Source: Acidobacteriota bacterium (lineage in GTDB: Bacteria > Acidobacteriota > Terriglobia > Terriglobales > Acidobacteriaceae). Taken from it: a stretch of DNA of 17,916 nt. Shown piece after piece: positions 1 through 8,432 of this stretch. Made by a program: the position numbers and the translations under genes. The stretch's first letter is position 1, and each line of letters opens with the position of its first letter. Below the pieces are notes generated by a model, which searched no databases, was not told the origin of the DNA, and saw only the letters and a program-made list of their open reading frames with translations. The DNA lies in assembly GCA_021802085.1 (NCBI GenBank), contig JAKAAZ010000056.1, positions 1 to 17,916 of the forward strand. The letters are read 5' to 3'.

Positions 1-415
1 GACCCGCGAATATCAGACTGATCGATCGTCGCTAAAATCTGCCCCGACTGCTGCTCGCCCTGTCCTCGGAAAACGACCAATGCAACGACAACGACAAAAA
101 CAAAAACAACCCCACAGTTTCGCAGGAATTGACAGGGTCACTCCATATCAGGGCATTACAGGCTGCGGAAAAACTCCGAATGTATGGCGAAAGGACGAAA
201 TTTGCGGGATGGAAAACAATTAGTCAAGCCTCACGGATCGTTCCTGGGGCATCCTGGCGCGATCCATTTTTTACCCCTTCCGAGAAATTGAGTTTTCCGC
301 AGCCTATTTAGCCCCTGCGGGAATGTTTGCCGCGGCGCACTCTGCTAAAATTCGTTCTAACTCATCGAATCGCTACCCGGTCGCCGCGGCGACCCAGCGC
401 CCACGGACGTACCCT
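1..415. other. Leader region before argS; no convincing gene
   Basis: No reading frame here gives a recognisable protein. A 60-codon + frame from a TTG at 129 lacks a usable ribosome binding site and resembles nothing I know. On the minus strand, bases 1-113 read as a hydrophobic run rich in Val and Phe followed by a polar segment ending in QSDIRG at the edge, which could be the membrane-anchored start of a gene leaving the window. However, no ATG, GTG or TTG lies in that frame ahead of the hydrophobic run, and the stretch at 80-113 is a low-complexity tract of AACGAC and AAAAAC units. A consensus -35 hexamer TTGACA lies at 129-134, but no good -10 box sits 16-18 nt downstream. The argS promoter probably lies in this region. 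Confidence 0.5.
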
Positions 416-2413
416 GTGTATCGCACCTATCGACAATCTTTATTCGAGCGCCTTCGCGCTGTCCTGCTTGAAAAATTCCAGGTAGAAATTCCTCGCCTCA
501 CGGTCGAGGAGCCTCCCAAGGTTGAAATGGGAGACTATGCCCTGCCGATCGCCTTTGAGCTAGCGCGTACCCTTCGCAAAGCACCGCGCAAAATCGCCGA
601 GGAACTGGTCGCAGCGCTGGGCAGCGTGCCCGGATTCACCGGGTTTGATGTCGCAGGCGCCGGGTATATCAACTGCCATCTGGATCGTAATGAGGCCGCG
701 CACCAGCTAGCAAGGCGAAAGGAAAACTTAGGCGTTGCTCAGTACGACGTGGGCGTTGAGCACACTAGTATCAATCCCAATAAAGCCGCGCACGTAGGCC
801 ACTTGCGCAATGCCATTCTGGGGGACACGCTGACTCGTCTGTTGCGTGTCGGCTTGGACGACAGAACGCCAAATAATGTTTGGGTTCAGAATTACATCGA
901 CAACACGGGCGTCCAGGTGGCCGATGTCGTCGTCGCTCTGGTACACCTGCGGCAATTGGATCTGGCAGGCGTGGAGCGCTGGATGCAGGAACTTGCCGCG
1001 CGCGGCGAACGGATCGACTTCGCCTGCTGGGACCTGTACGCGTATGTCTCGCAGTGGTACGACGCGGAGGACAGCGAAAAGCAGGCGCGCAAGCAGGTTC
1101 GCCTGGACACGCTGCACGCGCTCGAAGTCGGCGGCAACGAAACCGCCGCGATTGCCGAACGAGTGTCTACAGCAATCGTGCGGCGGCATCTGGAAACCAT
1201 GCAACGCCTCGGCATTGAATATGATTTCCTGCCCCGCGAAAGCGAAATCCTGCATCTGCATTTTTGGAATGCTGCCTTCGCGTTGATGAAGGAAAAGGGC
1301 GTGCTGTACCAGGAAACGGAAGGCAAGAACGCCGGCTGCTGGGTGATGCGCCGCGCGGGAACGGCGGGCGCCGACGGCGAAAATCCAGACCAAGAAGCCA
1401 AGGTGATCGTGCGCTCCAACGGCACCGTGGGTTACGTGGGCAAAGACATCGCGTATCACCTATGGAAGTTCAACAAGCTCGGCCTTGATTTTGGCTATCG
1501 GGAATTTTATTCCTACCCCAATCGAGAAACGCCCTGCTGGATTTCGACGGTTGAGCAAAACCTGGTAGGGCCACGCTTCGGCAAGGGCACAGTCATCTAT
1601 AACGTCATCGATTCGCGTCAGGCCGATCCGCAGAACAATGTGATTGAAGCGTTGCGAGGCATGGGCTTCGCCAAAGAAGCCGACAACTATCATCACTTCT
1701 CGTATGAAATGGTCGCGCTCACTCCGCGCTGCGCCATGGAACTGGGCTATCTGGTTTTCGATGAGGACCAGAAGCGCGCCTACATTGAAGTTTCCGGACG
1801 CAAGGGCTTTGGCGTGAAGGCTGACGACCTGATCGACAAACTGATCGCATCCGCGCTGGCGGAGGTGAATGCTCGCCATCCAGAACTCAGCGAAGCCGAG
1901 CGGCACAGCATTGCCAGCAAGATCGCCGTGGGCGCACTCCGCTATTACATGCTGCGCTACACCCGCAACACCGTCATCGCGTTCGATTTTCAGGACGCGC
2001 TCAGCTTCGAAGGCGAGACCGGACCGTACGCGCAATACGCCGTCGTCCGCGCCGCGAACATTTTTCGCAAAGCTGGGATCGCGCCGGAAGAAGCACTGCA
2101 ACAATTTGCTACCGTCGATGCGGCTGCTTATTTCACCGGCGAAGACGGCGACAGCCTGTGGGAACTCTGGCTGCTAGCAAGCAAATCCGTGCATGTCCTG
2201 GAACGCTGCATCCAGAGCACGGAACCGGCGTATCTGGCGAAGTATGCGTTTCAACTGGCGCAGCAGTTCAGCAACTTCTACCATCGCCATCACATTTTGA
2301 CGGAGAGCGATCCAGCCAGAAAAACATTGTTGCTGGCCACAGCGGCGGTCGCCCAGCGGGAACTGCTCCGCGCGCTCAGTTGGATGGGCATCGAAGCGCC
2401 GGACGTGATGTAA
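416..2413 (+). CDS. argS: Arginyl-tRNA synthetase (ArgRS, class I)
   Basis: Cytoplasmic enzyme that charges tRNA-Arg with arginine using ATP. Seen from the GTG start: an N-terminal Add1-like domain at about 1-90 (MGDYALPIAFELAR region); the HIGH motif as HVGH at 126-129 preceded by NPNKAA with Lys123; the ArgRS signature YIDNTGVQVADV near 160; SFEGETGPYAQY near 530; and a C-terminal DALR anticodon-binding domain ending in WMGIEAPDVM. The KMSKS position reads SGRKG (460-464), so the canonical loop is missing. Many ArgRSs lack it and use the Lys just before HIGH, which is present here. The 665-residue length exceeds the usual 550-600. I chose the GTG at 416 because it yields the family-like start (M)YRTYRQ. 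An in-frame ATG at 323 would add 31 Ala/Ser/Arg-rich residues; neither start has a strong Shine-Dalgarno. It converges on the DUF6338 gene with a 36-nt gap. Confidence 0.95.
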   Translation: MYRTYRQSLFERLRAVLLEKFQVEIPRLTVEEPPKVEMGDYALPIAFELARTLRKAPRKIAEELVAALGSVPGFTGFDVAGAGYINCHLDRNEAAHQLARRKENLGVAQYDVGVEHTSINPNKAAHVGHLRNAILGDTLTRLLRVGLDDRTPNNVWVQNYIDNTGVQVADVVVALVHLRQLDLAGVERWMQELAARGERIDFACWDLYAYVSQWYDAEDSEKQARKQVRLDTLHALEVGGNETAAIAERVSTAIVRRHLETMQRLGIEYDFLPRESEILHLHFWNAAFALMKEKGVLYQETEGKNAGCWVMRRAGTAGADGENPDQEAKVIVRSNGTVGYVGKDIAYHLWKFNKLGLDFGYREFYSYPNRETPCWISTVEQNLVGPRFGKGTVIYNVIDSRQADPQNNVIEALRGMGFAKEADNYHHFSYEMVALTPRCAMELGYLVFDEDQKRAYIEVSGRKGFGVKADDLIDKLIASALAEVNARHPELSEAERHSIASKIAVGALRYYMLRYTRNTVIAFDFQDALSFEGETGPYAQYAVVRAANIFRKAGIAPEEALQQFATVDAAAYFTGEDGDSLWELWLLASKSVHVLERCIQSTEPAYLAKYAFQLAQQFSNFYHRHHILTESDPARKTLLLATAAVAQRELLRALSWMGIEAPDVM

Positions 2414-2449
2414 AAAAACGCCAATGGATTTGCTCGTTGGGTTTGGAAT

Positions 2450-3073
2450 CTACTGCGGATCGAGAAAACTTACAGAAGTGATTTTCGCATTGCCGGTCAA
2501 CAAAATCCCTGGGCCGAGGATTGGGATATCCGTTGTTTCGTCTTCGCCTACCCACGCGGCACGCTGCAGAAACACCGAGCATTCATCTGCCGTATCCGAA
2601 TAGAATTTCACGGCCCCTATCACCCGTCTGCCATCTCCGAGTTCCACTTGCACAATGGATCCAGCTTCCGGATCGACCTGTTGCTGCACATCCTGAAACG
2701 TGTCGTTCCAAATCGAGTTTCTCGATGTGCGCTCAGTCAAACGGGCCCAACGGAAGAACCTCGCTCCATCCTTGTTGACGTATAGGATCATCAGCAAGGC
2801 AAAAGATAAAGTCAGTCCGATCAACCAGACGAGGTTGATACGTTGGAATAGAAACGTATCTCCATGGGCCGTCGAAACCAGAGTGACCGGCAGGCCGGTG
2901 TGCCGAATAAGGCTGTAGCTCACATAAATCGAAAAGCTGAAGAGCAGCGCCTCAACGATCTTCTCCAGATCGGTCTGCTTCGCGCGCGTCGCCAGCAACT
3001 GGACAAGATAGGCCGCGGTAAATCCAGGCAGAAGAATCAGCAGGATTTCGAGCGCGGCAGGCGTAACTGGCAT
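2450..3073 (-). CDS. DUF6338-type membrane protein
   Basis: Protein of 207 residues that I match, from memory of the family, to DUF6338; function unknown. Seen: three hydrophobic segments, at about 8-28 (ILLILLPGFTAAYLVQLL), 40-58 and 80-99, with a Lys/Asp-rich loop TRAKQTDLEKIVEAL between the first two. A cytosolic-type C-terminal half from about 105 contains a beta-rich segment VQVELGDGRRVIGAVKFYSD, followed by acidic residues and a closing GNAKITSVSFLDPQ. The start ATG lies 5 nt after the stop of the small gene at 3079-3246, so the two are probably cotranscribed. The small gene's 161-nt distance from pepA leaves open whether smpB-pepA read into them. No catalytic motif is visible. Confidence 0.85.
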   Translation of the reverse strand: MPVTPAALEILLILLPGFTAAYLVQLLATRAKQTDLEKIVEALLFSFSIYVSYSLIRHTGLPVTLVSTAHGDTFLFQRINLVWLIGLTLSFALLMILYVNKDGARFFRWARLTERTSRNSIWNDTFQDVQQQVDPEAGSIVQVELGDGRRVIGAVKFYSDTADECSVFLQRAAWVGEDETTDIPILGPGILLTGNAKITSVSFLDPQ

Positions 3074-3078
3074 GGGGC

Positions 3079-3246
3079 CTAGTTATTTGTCGGCTGCGGC
3101 TGTTGGATAATTTGGATGATTGTGGTTGCCGGCTTTCTGGGCGCTCTCACGGGCGGCGGCAGCTTTACGCGCTGGGTTGCCGGCTTCGCGGAGTCAGTCG
3201 CACGCGCCTTACCCGCACTGCCGGATTTTCGGATGACATAAGGCAT
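3079..3246 (-). CDS. Small basic Pro-rich protein, 55 residues
   Basis: A short frame that is easy to miss, directly upstream of the DUF6338 gene with only 5 nt between its stop and the next ATG. It begins MPYVIRKSGSAGKARATDSA, carries two copies of a KPAT motif (residues 21-24 and 39-42), a PPPV segment at 30-33, and an Ile/Gln-rich tail ending QPQPTNN. It is strongly basic (Lys/Arg scattered through 6-39) with no hydrophobic segment, so it is probably cytosolic and disordered. Support for translation is a Shine-Dalgarno GGGAG 7 nt before the ATG and tight spacing to the next gene. That ribosome site lies within a 10-bp palindrome GGAGATCTCC (3248-3257). I do not recognise the family. A partner role for the DUF6338 membrane protein is only a guess from position. 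Confidence 0.6.
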   Translation of the reverse strand: MPYVIRKSGSAGKARATDSAKPATQRVKLPPPVRAPRKPATTIIQIIQQPQPTNN

Positions 3247-3407
3247 CGGAGATCTCCCACAAACCTAAGTTTACCACCTCTGGCCTGGATTCCTGCCGCC
3301 AGCAGGTCGAATGCAAATCCACATTCAAAATCGGCGGACGGCTTTTTGGACCGAATCCAGAACAGGAAACAGGTCCCTCTACCGTCCCTTTTATTGGCCG
3401 CCGTTTC

Positions 3408-4928
3408 TCATTCCTTCTCGTAGCTCCTTACCCACTCCACAATGCTGCGCACGGCCACGCCGGACGGCCCTTTGGCAATCCACGGCTTCTGTTCATCCAT
3501 CCAGGCGACGCCCGCAATGTCGAGATGCAGCCATGGGGTTTCATCCGCAAATTCTTTCAGGAACATGGCCGCCGTAATCGCGCCGCCGTAGCGGCTTCCG
3601 CCGGTGTTCGTAATGTCTCCAATGTGCGAGACGATCATCTCGCGGTACTCATCTTCGAGCGGCAAGCGCCAGAATCTCTCGCCGGAAACTGCCAGCGCTT
3701 TCTGAAAATGTTCGTAGCTCGCCTCATCGTTGGCGAATACCCCGGCGTTCACCATGCCCAGCGCCACCACGCAGGCTCCGGTCAACGTCGCCGCATCGAT
3801 CAAATGCGTCGCCCCCAGTTGTTTCGCGTAATGCAGACCATCGGCCAGCACCATGCGGCCTTCGGCGTCGGTGTTCAGCACCTCAATCGCCTTGCCGGAC
3901 ATCGCTATCGCAACATCTCCAGGTTTGTACGCCTTGCCGGAGGGCATATTTTCTGCCGAGCAAACAATCCCGATCACGCGCACCTTCGGCTTCAACTGCG
4001 CAATCGCCCGCATGGCCCCGATCATGGCAGCGCCGCCCGCCATGTCGTACTTCATCTTCTCCATGCCATCGGAGGGCTTGATAGAAATGCCGCCGGTGTC
4101 GAAGGTAATTCCCTTGCCCACCAGCGCCAGCACCGGCCCGTCTTTGGGTGCGTCCTTCGGCTCATAGCGCATCACGATCAGCGCCGGCGGCTCGTCCGAG
4201 CCCTGCGCGACCGCCCAGAACGCGCCCATCTTCAACTCTTTGATCTTGTCGGTGCTATAGATTTCGCACGGCAATCCCTGCTCTTTGCACATTGCGGCGG
4301 CGCGCTCGCCCAGCACGGTCGGCGTCAGTCGATTGCCCGGCTCGTTGACCAGCGCGCGAGTAAAGTTCTGCGACTCGCCCAGAATCACGCCGTCTCGGAA
4401 CGCCGCCTCGATCGCTTTCTTGTCCGCGTTCGCGGGAGCGACCACCGTGAACTGCTCGATGGAGCGATCTTTGCGGTCCGAGCGATAGGTATCCGGATCG
4501 AAGTCACCCACAAACGCGCCCTCGACCGCTGCGCGAGCGGCTCCGGCTAAATCCAATCCGTCGTATTCCGGCACCACGAATGTGGCCTGACGAATGCTGC
4601 GCGGCTTGGCGAAGCGCACAGCCGTTCCAGCGGCTTTCCGAATTTCAGCAAGCGAAACTTTTCCGATTTTTCCCACGCCGACGATCAGAAGCCGTTTGGC
4701 CTTCAGTTCTGCCGGCCCGTAGAACAGCAGCGTTTCGCACGCGCTGGCTGTAAATTCGCCGCTTTTTAACACCGGTTTGTCCGCGTTGGCGACAGTGGAG
4801 TCGTTGGTCAGCAGAATCGGCTCGGCGACTGCATTCTTGTCTTTGGAAGTGGATGCGTCGGCGGCCAGAACTACCAGGAGTTCGGCTGGAAGAGACTGGA
4901 GAGCTTCAAATTTCAGTTCAGTTTTCAT
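3408..4928 (-). CDS. pepA: Leucyl aminopeptidase, M17 family
   Basis: Cytosolic two-metal exopeptidase removing N-terminal residues from peptides, usually hexameric. Length of 506 residues is typical. The N-terminal macro-like domain covers about 1-170, including LLIVGVGKIGKVSLAEIRKAAG (80-101). The catalytic domain shows VGKGITFDTGG (270-280) with metal ligands Lys272 and Asp277, Lys284 in SIKPS, Asp295 in KYDMAGG, and the family signature NTDAEGR (352-358) with Asp354, Glu356 and Arg358. These match the E. coli PepA ligand set by position. The gene follows smpB on the same strand with a 57-nt gap, so they likely share a transcript; a purine-rich AAAGGAA lies about 13 nt before the ATG. Some relatives also bind DNA in recombination or regulation, which the sequence cannot settle. 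Confidence 0.97.
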   Translation of the reverse strand: MKTELKFEALQSLPAELLVVLAADASTSKDKNAVAEPILLTNDSTVANADKPVLKSGEFTASACETLLFYGPAELKAKRLLIVGVGKIGKVSLAEIRKAAGTAVRFAKPRSIRQATFVVPEYDGLDLAGAARAAVEGAFVGDFDPDTYRSDRKDRSIEQFTVVAPANADKKAIEAAFRDGVILGESQNFTRALVNEPGNRLTPTVLGERAAAMCKEQGLPCEIYSTDKIKELKMGAFWAVAQGSDEPPALIVMRYEPKDAPKDGPVLALVGKGITFDTGGISIKPSDGMEKMKYDMAGGAAMIGAMRAIAQLKPKVRVIGIVCSAENMPSGKAYKPGDVAIAMSGKAIEVLNTDAEGRMVLADGLHYAKQLGATHLIDAATLTGACVVALGMVNAGVFANDEASYEHFQKALAVSGERFWRLPLEDEYREMIVSHIGDITNTGGSRYGGAITAAMFLKEFADETPWLHLDIAGVAWMDEQKPWIAKGPSGVAVRSIVEWVRSYEKE

Positions 4929-4985
4929 TCAGAGTTCAAGTTCCTTTCAAATTTCGGTTGGTGACGATTCTTTTGTGCAGGCGCA

Positions 4986-5519
4986 CTACGCATTGCGCCG
5001 CTTGCTGGCGGCGATGGCGGCCCGCGCATCGCGATCGTCTTCACGTCGCCGCTCCGTTTCGCGCTTGTCCCAGGTCTGTTTTCCTTTGGCCACGGCAAGT
5101 TCGCACTTCACGCGCCCTCTGCGGAAGTAGAGCCGGGTCGGAATCAGCGTGAGGCCCTTTTGCTGCACCTTGCCCAGCAGCTTGCGCACTTCCTCGCCGT
5201 GCAGCAGCAATTTGCGCGTGCGCACCGCGTCGTGGTTCGTATAGCTGCCGTGGGAGTAGGGACCGATGTGCAGATTCAGCAGAAATGCCTCCCCATCCTT
5301 CACCAGGCCGTAGGCGTCGCGCAGGTTGGCCTTGCCCTCGCGGATCGACTTGACCTCGGTGCCGCGCAGCACGACCCCGGCCTCAAACTTCTCCAGCAAA
5401 AAGTAATTATGCCCGGCCTGCCGGTTCACGGCCGCATCGCGCTCGCCGGAAGCGACCGGGTCGCGCGGCTTGGGCTTTTTCGGCGGGTTCGGGACCAAAT
5501 TGGTAGTTGGACGTGACAT
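4986..5519 (-). CDS. smpB: SsrA-binding protein SmpB
   Basis: tmRNA-binding partner needed for trans-translation, which rescues stalled ribosomes and tags nascent chains for proteolysis. Seen: a Pro/Lys-rich N-terminal extension of about 30 residues (NPPKKPKPRDP), then the conserved beta-barrel core beginning NRQAGHNYFLLEKFEAGVVLRGTEVKSIREGKANLRDAY, the HIGPYSHGSYTNHD region, LLLHGEEVRKLLGKVQQKGLTLIPTRLYF, and a Lys/Arg-rich C-terminal tail (WDKRETERRREDD) that in SmpB becomes helical in the ribosomal mRNA channel. The 177-residue length is slightly above the usual 150-160 because of the N-terminal extension. It precedes pepA on the same strand and is divergent from the secretin operon. Confidence 0.97.
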   Translation of the reverse strand: MSRPTTNLVPNPPKKPKPRDPVASGERDAAVNRQAGHNYFLLEKFEAGVVLRGTEVKSIREGKANLRDAYGLVKDGEAFLLNLHIGPYSHGSYTNHDAVRTRKLLLHGEEVRKLLGKVQQKGLTLIPTRLYFRRGRVKCELAVAKGKQTWDKRETERRREDDRDARAAIAASKRRNA

Positions 5520-5531
5520 GATCGGGCATCT

Positions 5532-5555
5532 TTCGGAGGTACTACTCCATCCGAA
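5532..5555. repeat. Inverted repeat in the smpB leader
   Basis: TTCGGA (5532-5537) pairs with TCCGAA (5550-5555). With one bulged A at 5549, the next two G:C pairs extend the stem to 8 bp around a 7-nt loop. It sits 13 nt upstream of the smpB start and would lie in the smpB mRNA leader. No T-run follows, so it is not a clear terminator; an operator or leader hairpin is possible. Confidence 0.35.
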
Positions 5556-5817
5556 GGGGAAGAAGGCTGTCTGCGCACACCGCGTTCAGCGAGGAAATGC
5601 TGTCTGAAAACAAAGCTCGACGGTCTCGATGCGGAGTGAACTCGCTCCAATTTCCCATGCTAGCACGCAAGCCACCGCCGCCCCCTCGCCGCGGAAGCGG
5701 ACCCGAGCCAGGCTCGTACCCCGCGATGGTATATTGATGGTAACGTCCTGCTGCTTTGGCCGAACGAAACGTCCGTTGATCGCCGGGAGATCAAAACTGC
5801 CAGGATGCGTCGAATTC
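5556..5817. other. Rest of divergent smpB / secretin promoter region
   Basis: With the inverted repeat just to the left, about 300 nt separate the smpB start from the chosen secretin start, so both promoters should be here. I see no convincing -35/-10 pair on either strand. The secretin reading frame is open back to a possible ATG at 5629, but the extra residues look like translated noncoding sequence (Arg/Pro/Ser-rich, no secretin or signal-peptide features). Confidence 0.45.
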
Positions 5818-8310
5818 ATGCCTTTGCCCTTTCATCGTTTTATCGATCGGGATCCCTGCAACGCCGCAAGCCGGTCCGCGCATCCATGCGCTGGTCTGCC
5901 TGAATCTCCGTTGCGACACCCTGTGTCTCGTTTACCTGTCTTACGCATCTCGTGCGTTTTCGGCTGGTTTTGCCTCCTCATCGTTTGCTTCGCGGTGCAG
6001 GGAGCGTTGTCTCCGCTGCGCGCCGAGTCCGCAAAAAGCTATTTCAAACACGGGAAGCAAGCCGAGATTCGCGAAGACTACATCACCGCGTATCAGGATT
6101 ACCGGCAGGCGTGGCTCGAAAAACCGAAGGACATGGAATACAAGGAGTCGTATCAGCGGCTCAAGTACCAGGCGGCTTTCCAATACGTAACCATGGGCCG
6201 GAAGTTGCGCGATCAGGGCCAGTTGAACGATGCGCTGACCGATTTTTTGCGCGCAATTGAAATCGATCCCAGCAATGAGGCTGCCCAGCAGGAGGCGCGG
6301 CGGACGCAGACTCTTATCGACGGCAAGACCGCATTGCAGCCGAGATCGGACCAGATGGCCGTCACTTCGGCCCAGAACCAGCAGGAACTGCAGGAACTGA
6401 GCGGACCGCTTCAGTTGAAGCCAATCTCCAACGAACCGATCACCATTCACATGGTGGCCGACACGAAAGTGATCTATCAGACGATTGGCAAACTTGCCGG
6501 CATCAACATTCTGTTCGACCCCGATTACACTTCAAAGCGCATCCCCATCGACTTGGACCGTGTCACGCTGTACGACGCTCTTCGCAGCATCGCGTTCGTA
6601 TCGCAGACCTTCTGGAGACCCGTGACCGCGGACACGATTTTCGTAGCGGCGGACACCCGCCAAAAGCGCGCGGAACTGGAAGAACAGGCGGTGCAGACCT
6701 TTTATCTGGGCAACATCACTCAGGCAAATGACCTGAACGAAGTCCTGAATGCGGTGCGGAATCTGATGGACACCACCGTCAAAATGCAGGCCGTTCCCAG
6801 CCAGAACGCCATCGTCATGCGCGGAAGTCCGGACCAGCTGCTGTTGGCGCAAAAGATCATCGACGATCTGGATAAGGCCAAGCCGGAAGTGGTCGTCGAT
6901 ATCGCCGTTCTCGAAGTCAATAAAGACCTGCTGCGAAACATCGGACTGCAGTTGCCCGGCTCCATCGGCGTGCAGTTGCAAAGCTCGACGGCAGCCACGA
7001 CAGCGGCCACGACGACCCCCACCACGGGCATCACTGGCACCGCGGGAACCGCCCCCAACCTGACGATGAACGATTTAGCCAATCTGAACGGAACGAATTT
7101 CGGCATTACCATCGGCCCGGCCACGCTGAACATGCTGTTGACCGATTCCGACACGCGGGTCCTGCAAAATCCGCAGATTCGCGCGGTGGACGGTGAAAAG
7201 GCCACCCTCAAGATCGGATCGAAAGTCCCGATTGCCACCGGTTCCTTCTCGCCCGGCGCCGGCATCGCCGCGGCCGGTATCAGTCCGCTGGTCAGCACAC
7301 AGTTTTCCTACATCGATGTTGGCGTGAATATCGACATGCAGCCGACGATCCACTATGACGGCGATGTTTCGATGAAGCTCCATATCGTCGTTTCCAACAT
7401 CACCAGCTACAGCAATCTGGGCGGCATCGAGCAGCCTGTCATCGGGCAGCAGGACCTGCAACAAGTGATCCGCATGAGGGAAGGCTCGGCTAACCTGCTG
7501 GGAGGCATTCTTCAACACTCGGAAAGTCTCACGGTTGGAGGCACTCCTGGGCTGGGAGAAATTCCTCTTCTTAAATACCTGTTCAGTTCCCAGCAGACCG
7601 AAACCGTCAACGATGAGATCGTTTTCGTGTTGATTCCCCATCTTGTGCGGAGCATCAATCTGAGCCCGCTCAACCTGCGCACCATCGATACCGGAACGAG
7701 CGCCAACGTAAGTTTGCGCATGGACCCGGCCACTGCGGGAATGTCGTCGGCTGCCATCACGCGCACCGGCCAGCCGCCGCTTACTTTTGAGCCGAGCACC
7801 CCGCCGCCGCCGACAGCCGCGGAGGCAGCCAGCCAGTTCGCGCAGAACATGAAGACTACGGCGGAGAACTCACCCGGCACGCCCGCGGGCGGCTCCCCGC
7901 TCGAACTTTCCTTCTCTCCGCAACAGAGTGTCCACAAGGTGGGGACCACCTTTCAGATGCAGTTGGATTTGAGCGGCGGTCACGACGTTTTCTCGGTGCC
8001 CATGCAGTTGCACTATGATCCCAACGTGCTCAGCCTGATCAATGTCGATACCGGAAGCCTGCTGGCGAAAGATGGCCAGACGACCGCTCTGGTCCATCGC
8101 GATGATGGCAACGGGAATGTCACGATCAGCACTTCGCGGCCACCCGGAGTCAAGGGTATCACTGGCAACGGAGACCTCTGCTCGCTTACCTTCCAGGCCA
8201 AGGCCCCGGGCGACGCCACGGTTCAGGTCATCAAATCCGCTGCCCGCAACAGCGCGCAAACGATCCTGCCCGTCCTTGCGGGCTCCCCCGCCGTCGTACA
8301 TGTGCAGTAA
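5818..8310 (+). CDS. Secretin with N-terminal TPR and C-terminal cohesin domain
   Basis: Outer-membrane secretin of the GspD/PilQ superfamily, the multimeric gate for a secretion or pilus machine. Order, numbered from the ATG at 5818 (830 residues): hydrophobic export signal at about 43-66 (VFGWFCLLIVCFAVQGAL); TPR-like helices at 70-165; an STN-type short domain at about 198-278 (GINILFDPDY); a NolW-like secretin N domain at 291-355; the secretin core at 358-615, ending VGGTPGLGEIPLLKYLF then IVFVLIPHLVR; a Pro-rich linker; and a cohesin-like beta domain at about 692-830. A Thr/Ala-rich insert lies at about 390-415. The start is uncertain: a GTG at 5923 gives a tidier signal peptide beginning MSRLPVLR, while a longer frame reaches an ATG at 5629. 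It leads an operon with two pseudopilins. The inner-membrane ATPase and platform genes are not nearby. Confidence 0.92.
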   Translation: MPLPFHRFIDRDPCNAASRSAHPCAGLPESPLRHPVSRLPVLRISCVFGWFCLLIVCFAVQGALSPLRAESAKSYFKHGKQAEIREDYITAYQDYRQAWLEKPKDMEYKESYQRLKYQAAFQYVTMGRKLRDQGQLNDALTDFLRAIEIDPSNEAAQQEARRTQTLIDGKTALQPRSDQMAVTSAQNQQELQELSGPLQLKPISNEPITIHMVADTKVIYQTIGKLAGINILFDPDYTSKRIPIDLDRVTLYDALRSIAFVSQTFWRPVTADTIFVAADTRQKRAELEEQAVQTFYLGNITQANDLNEVLNAVRNLMDTTVKMQAVPSQNAIVMRGSPDQLLLAQKIIDDLDKAKPEVVVDIAVLEVNKDLLRNIGLQLPGSIGVQLQSSTAATTAATTTPTTGITGTAGTAPNLTMNDLANLNGTNFGITIGPATLNMLLTDSDTRVLQNPQIRAVDGEKATLKIGSKVPIATGSFSPGAGIAAAGISPLVSTQFSYIDVGVNIDMQPTIHYDGDVSMKLHIVVSNITSYSNLGGIEQPVIGQQDLQQVIRMREGSANLLGGILQHSESLTVGGTPGLGEIPLLKYLFSSQQTETVNDEIVFVLIPHLVRSINLSPLNLRTIDTGTSANVSLRMDPATAGMSSAAITRTGQPPLTFEPSTPPPPTAAEAASQFAQNMKTTAENSPGTPAGGSPLELSFSPQQSVHKVGTTFQMQLDLSGGHDVFSVPMQLHYDPNVLSLINVDTGSLLAKDGQTTALVHRDDGNGNVTISTSRPPGVKGITGNGDLCSLTFQAKAPGDATVQVIKSAARNSAQTILPVLAGSPAVVHVQ

Positions 8311-8432
8311 GCTGGGATAGTAGGGAGCGCTTCGCAATGAAGTTGAACAATCTCGATGCGGATCGCTGTCGCGGCGGTCATTGCCGCGAGCGTGGTACTG
8401 CCGCGGAAATTCCCAGGGAGCAACCCTTAGGC

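Noticed and set aside
1..113. Possible membrane-anchored N-terminus on the minus strand leaving the left edge
   Set aside because: No usable start codon before the hydrophobic run, and the run coincides with a low-complexity AACGAC/AAAAAC tract; too short to decide.
129..311. 60-codon + frame upstream of argS
   Set aside because: TTG start with no properly spaced ribosome site and no recognisable product; TTGACA at its start could equally be a -35 hexamer.
2411..2449. Possible terminator between argS and the DUF6338 gene
   Set aside because: On the minus strand a T7 run follows only a 4-bp CCAA/TTGG stem, too weak to call.
3525..4550. 341-residue + strand open frame
   Set aside because: Antisense shadow of pepA in high-GC sequence; pepA carries all catalytic residues.
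7512..7949. 145-residue minus-strand frame inside the secretin gene
   Set aside because: Antisense shadow; the secretin frame has continuous domain homology across it.
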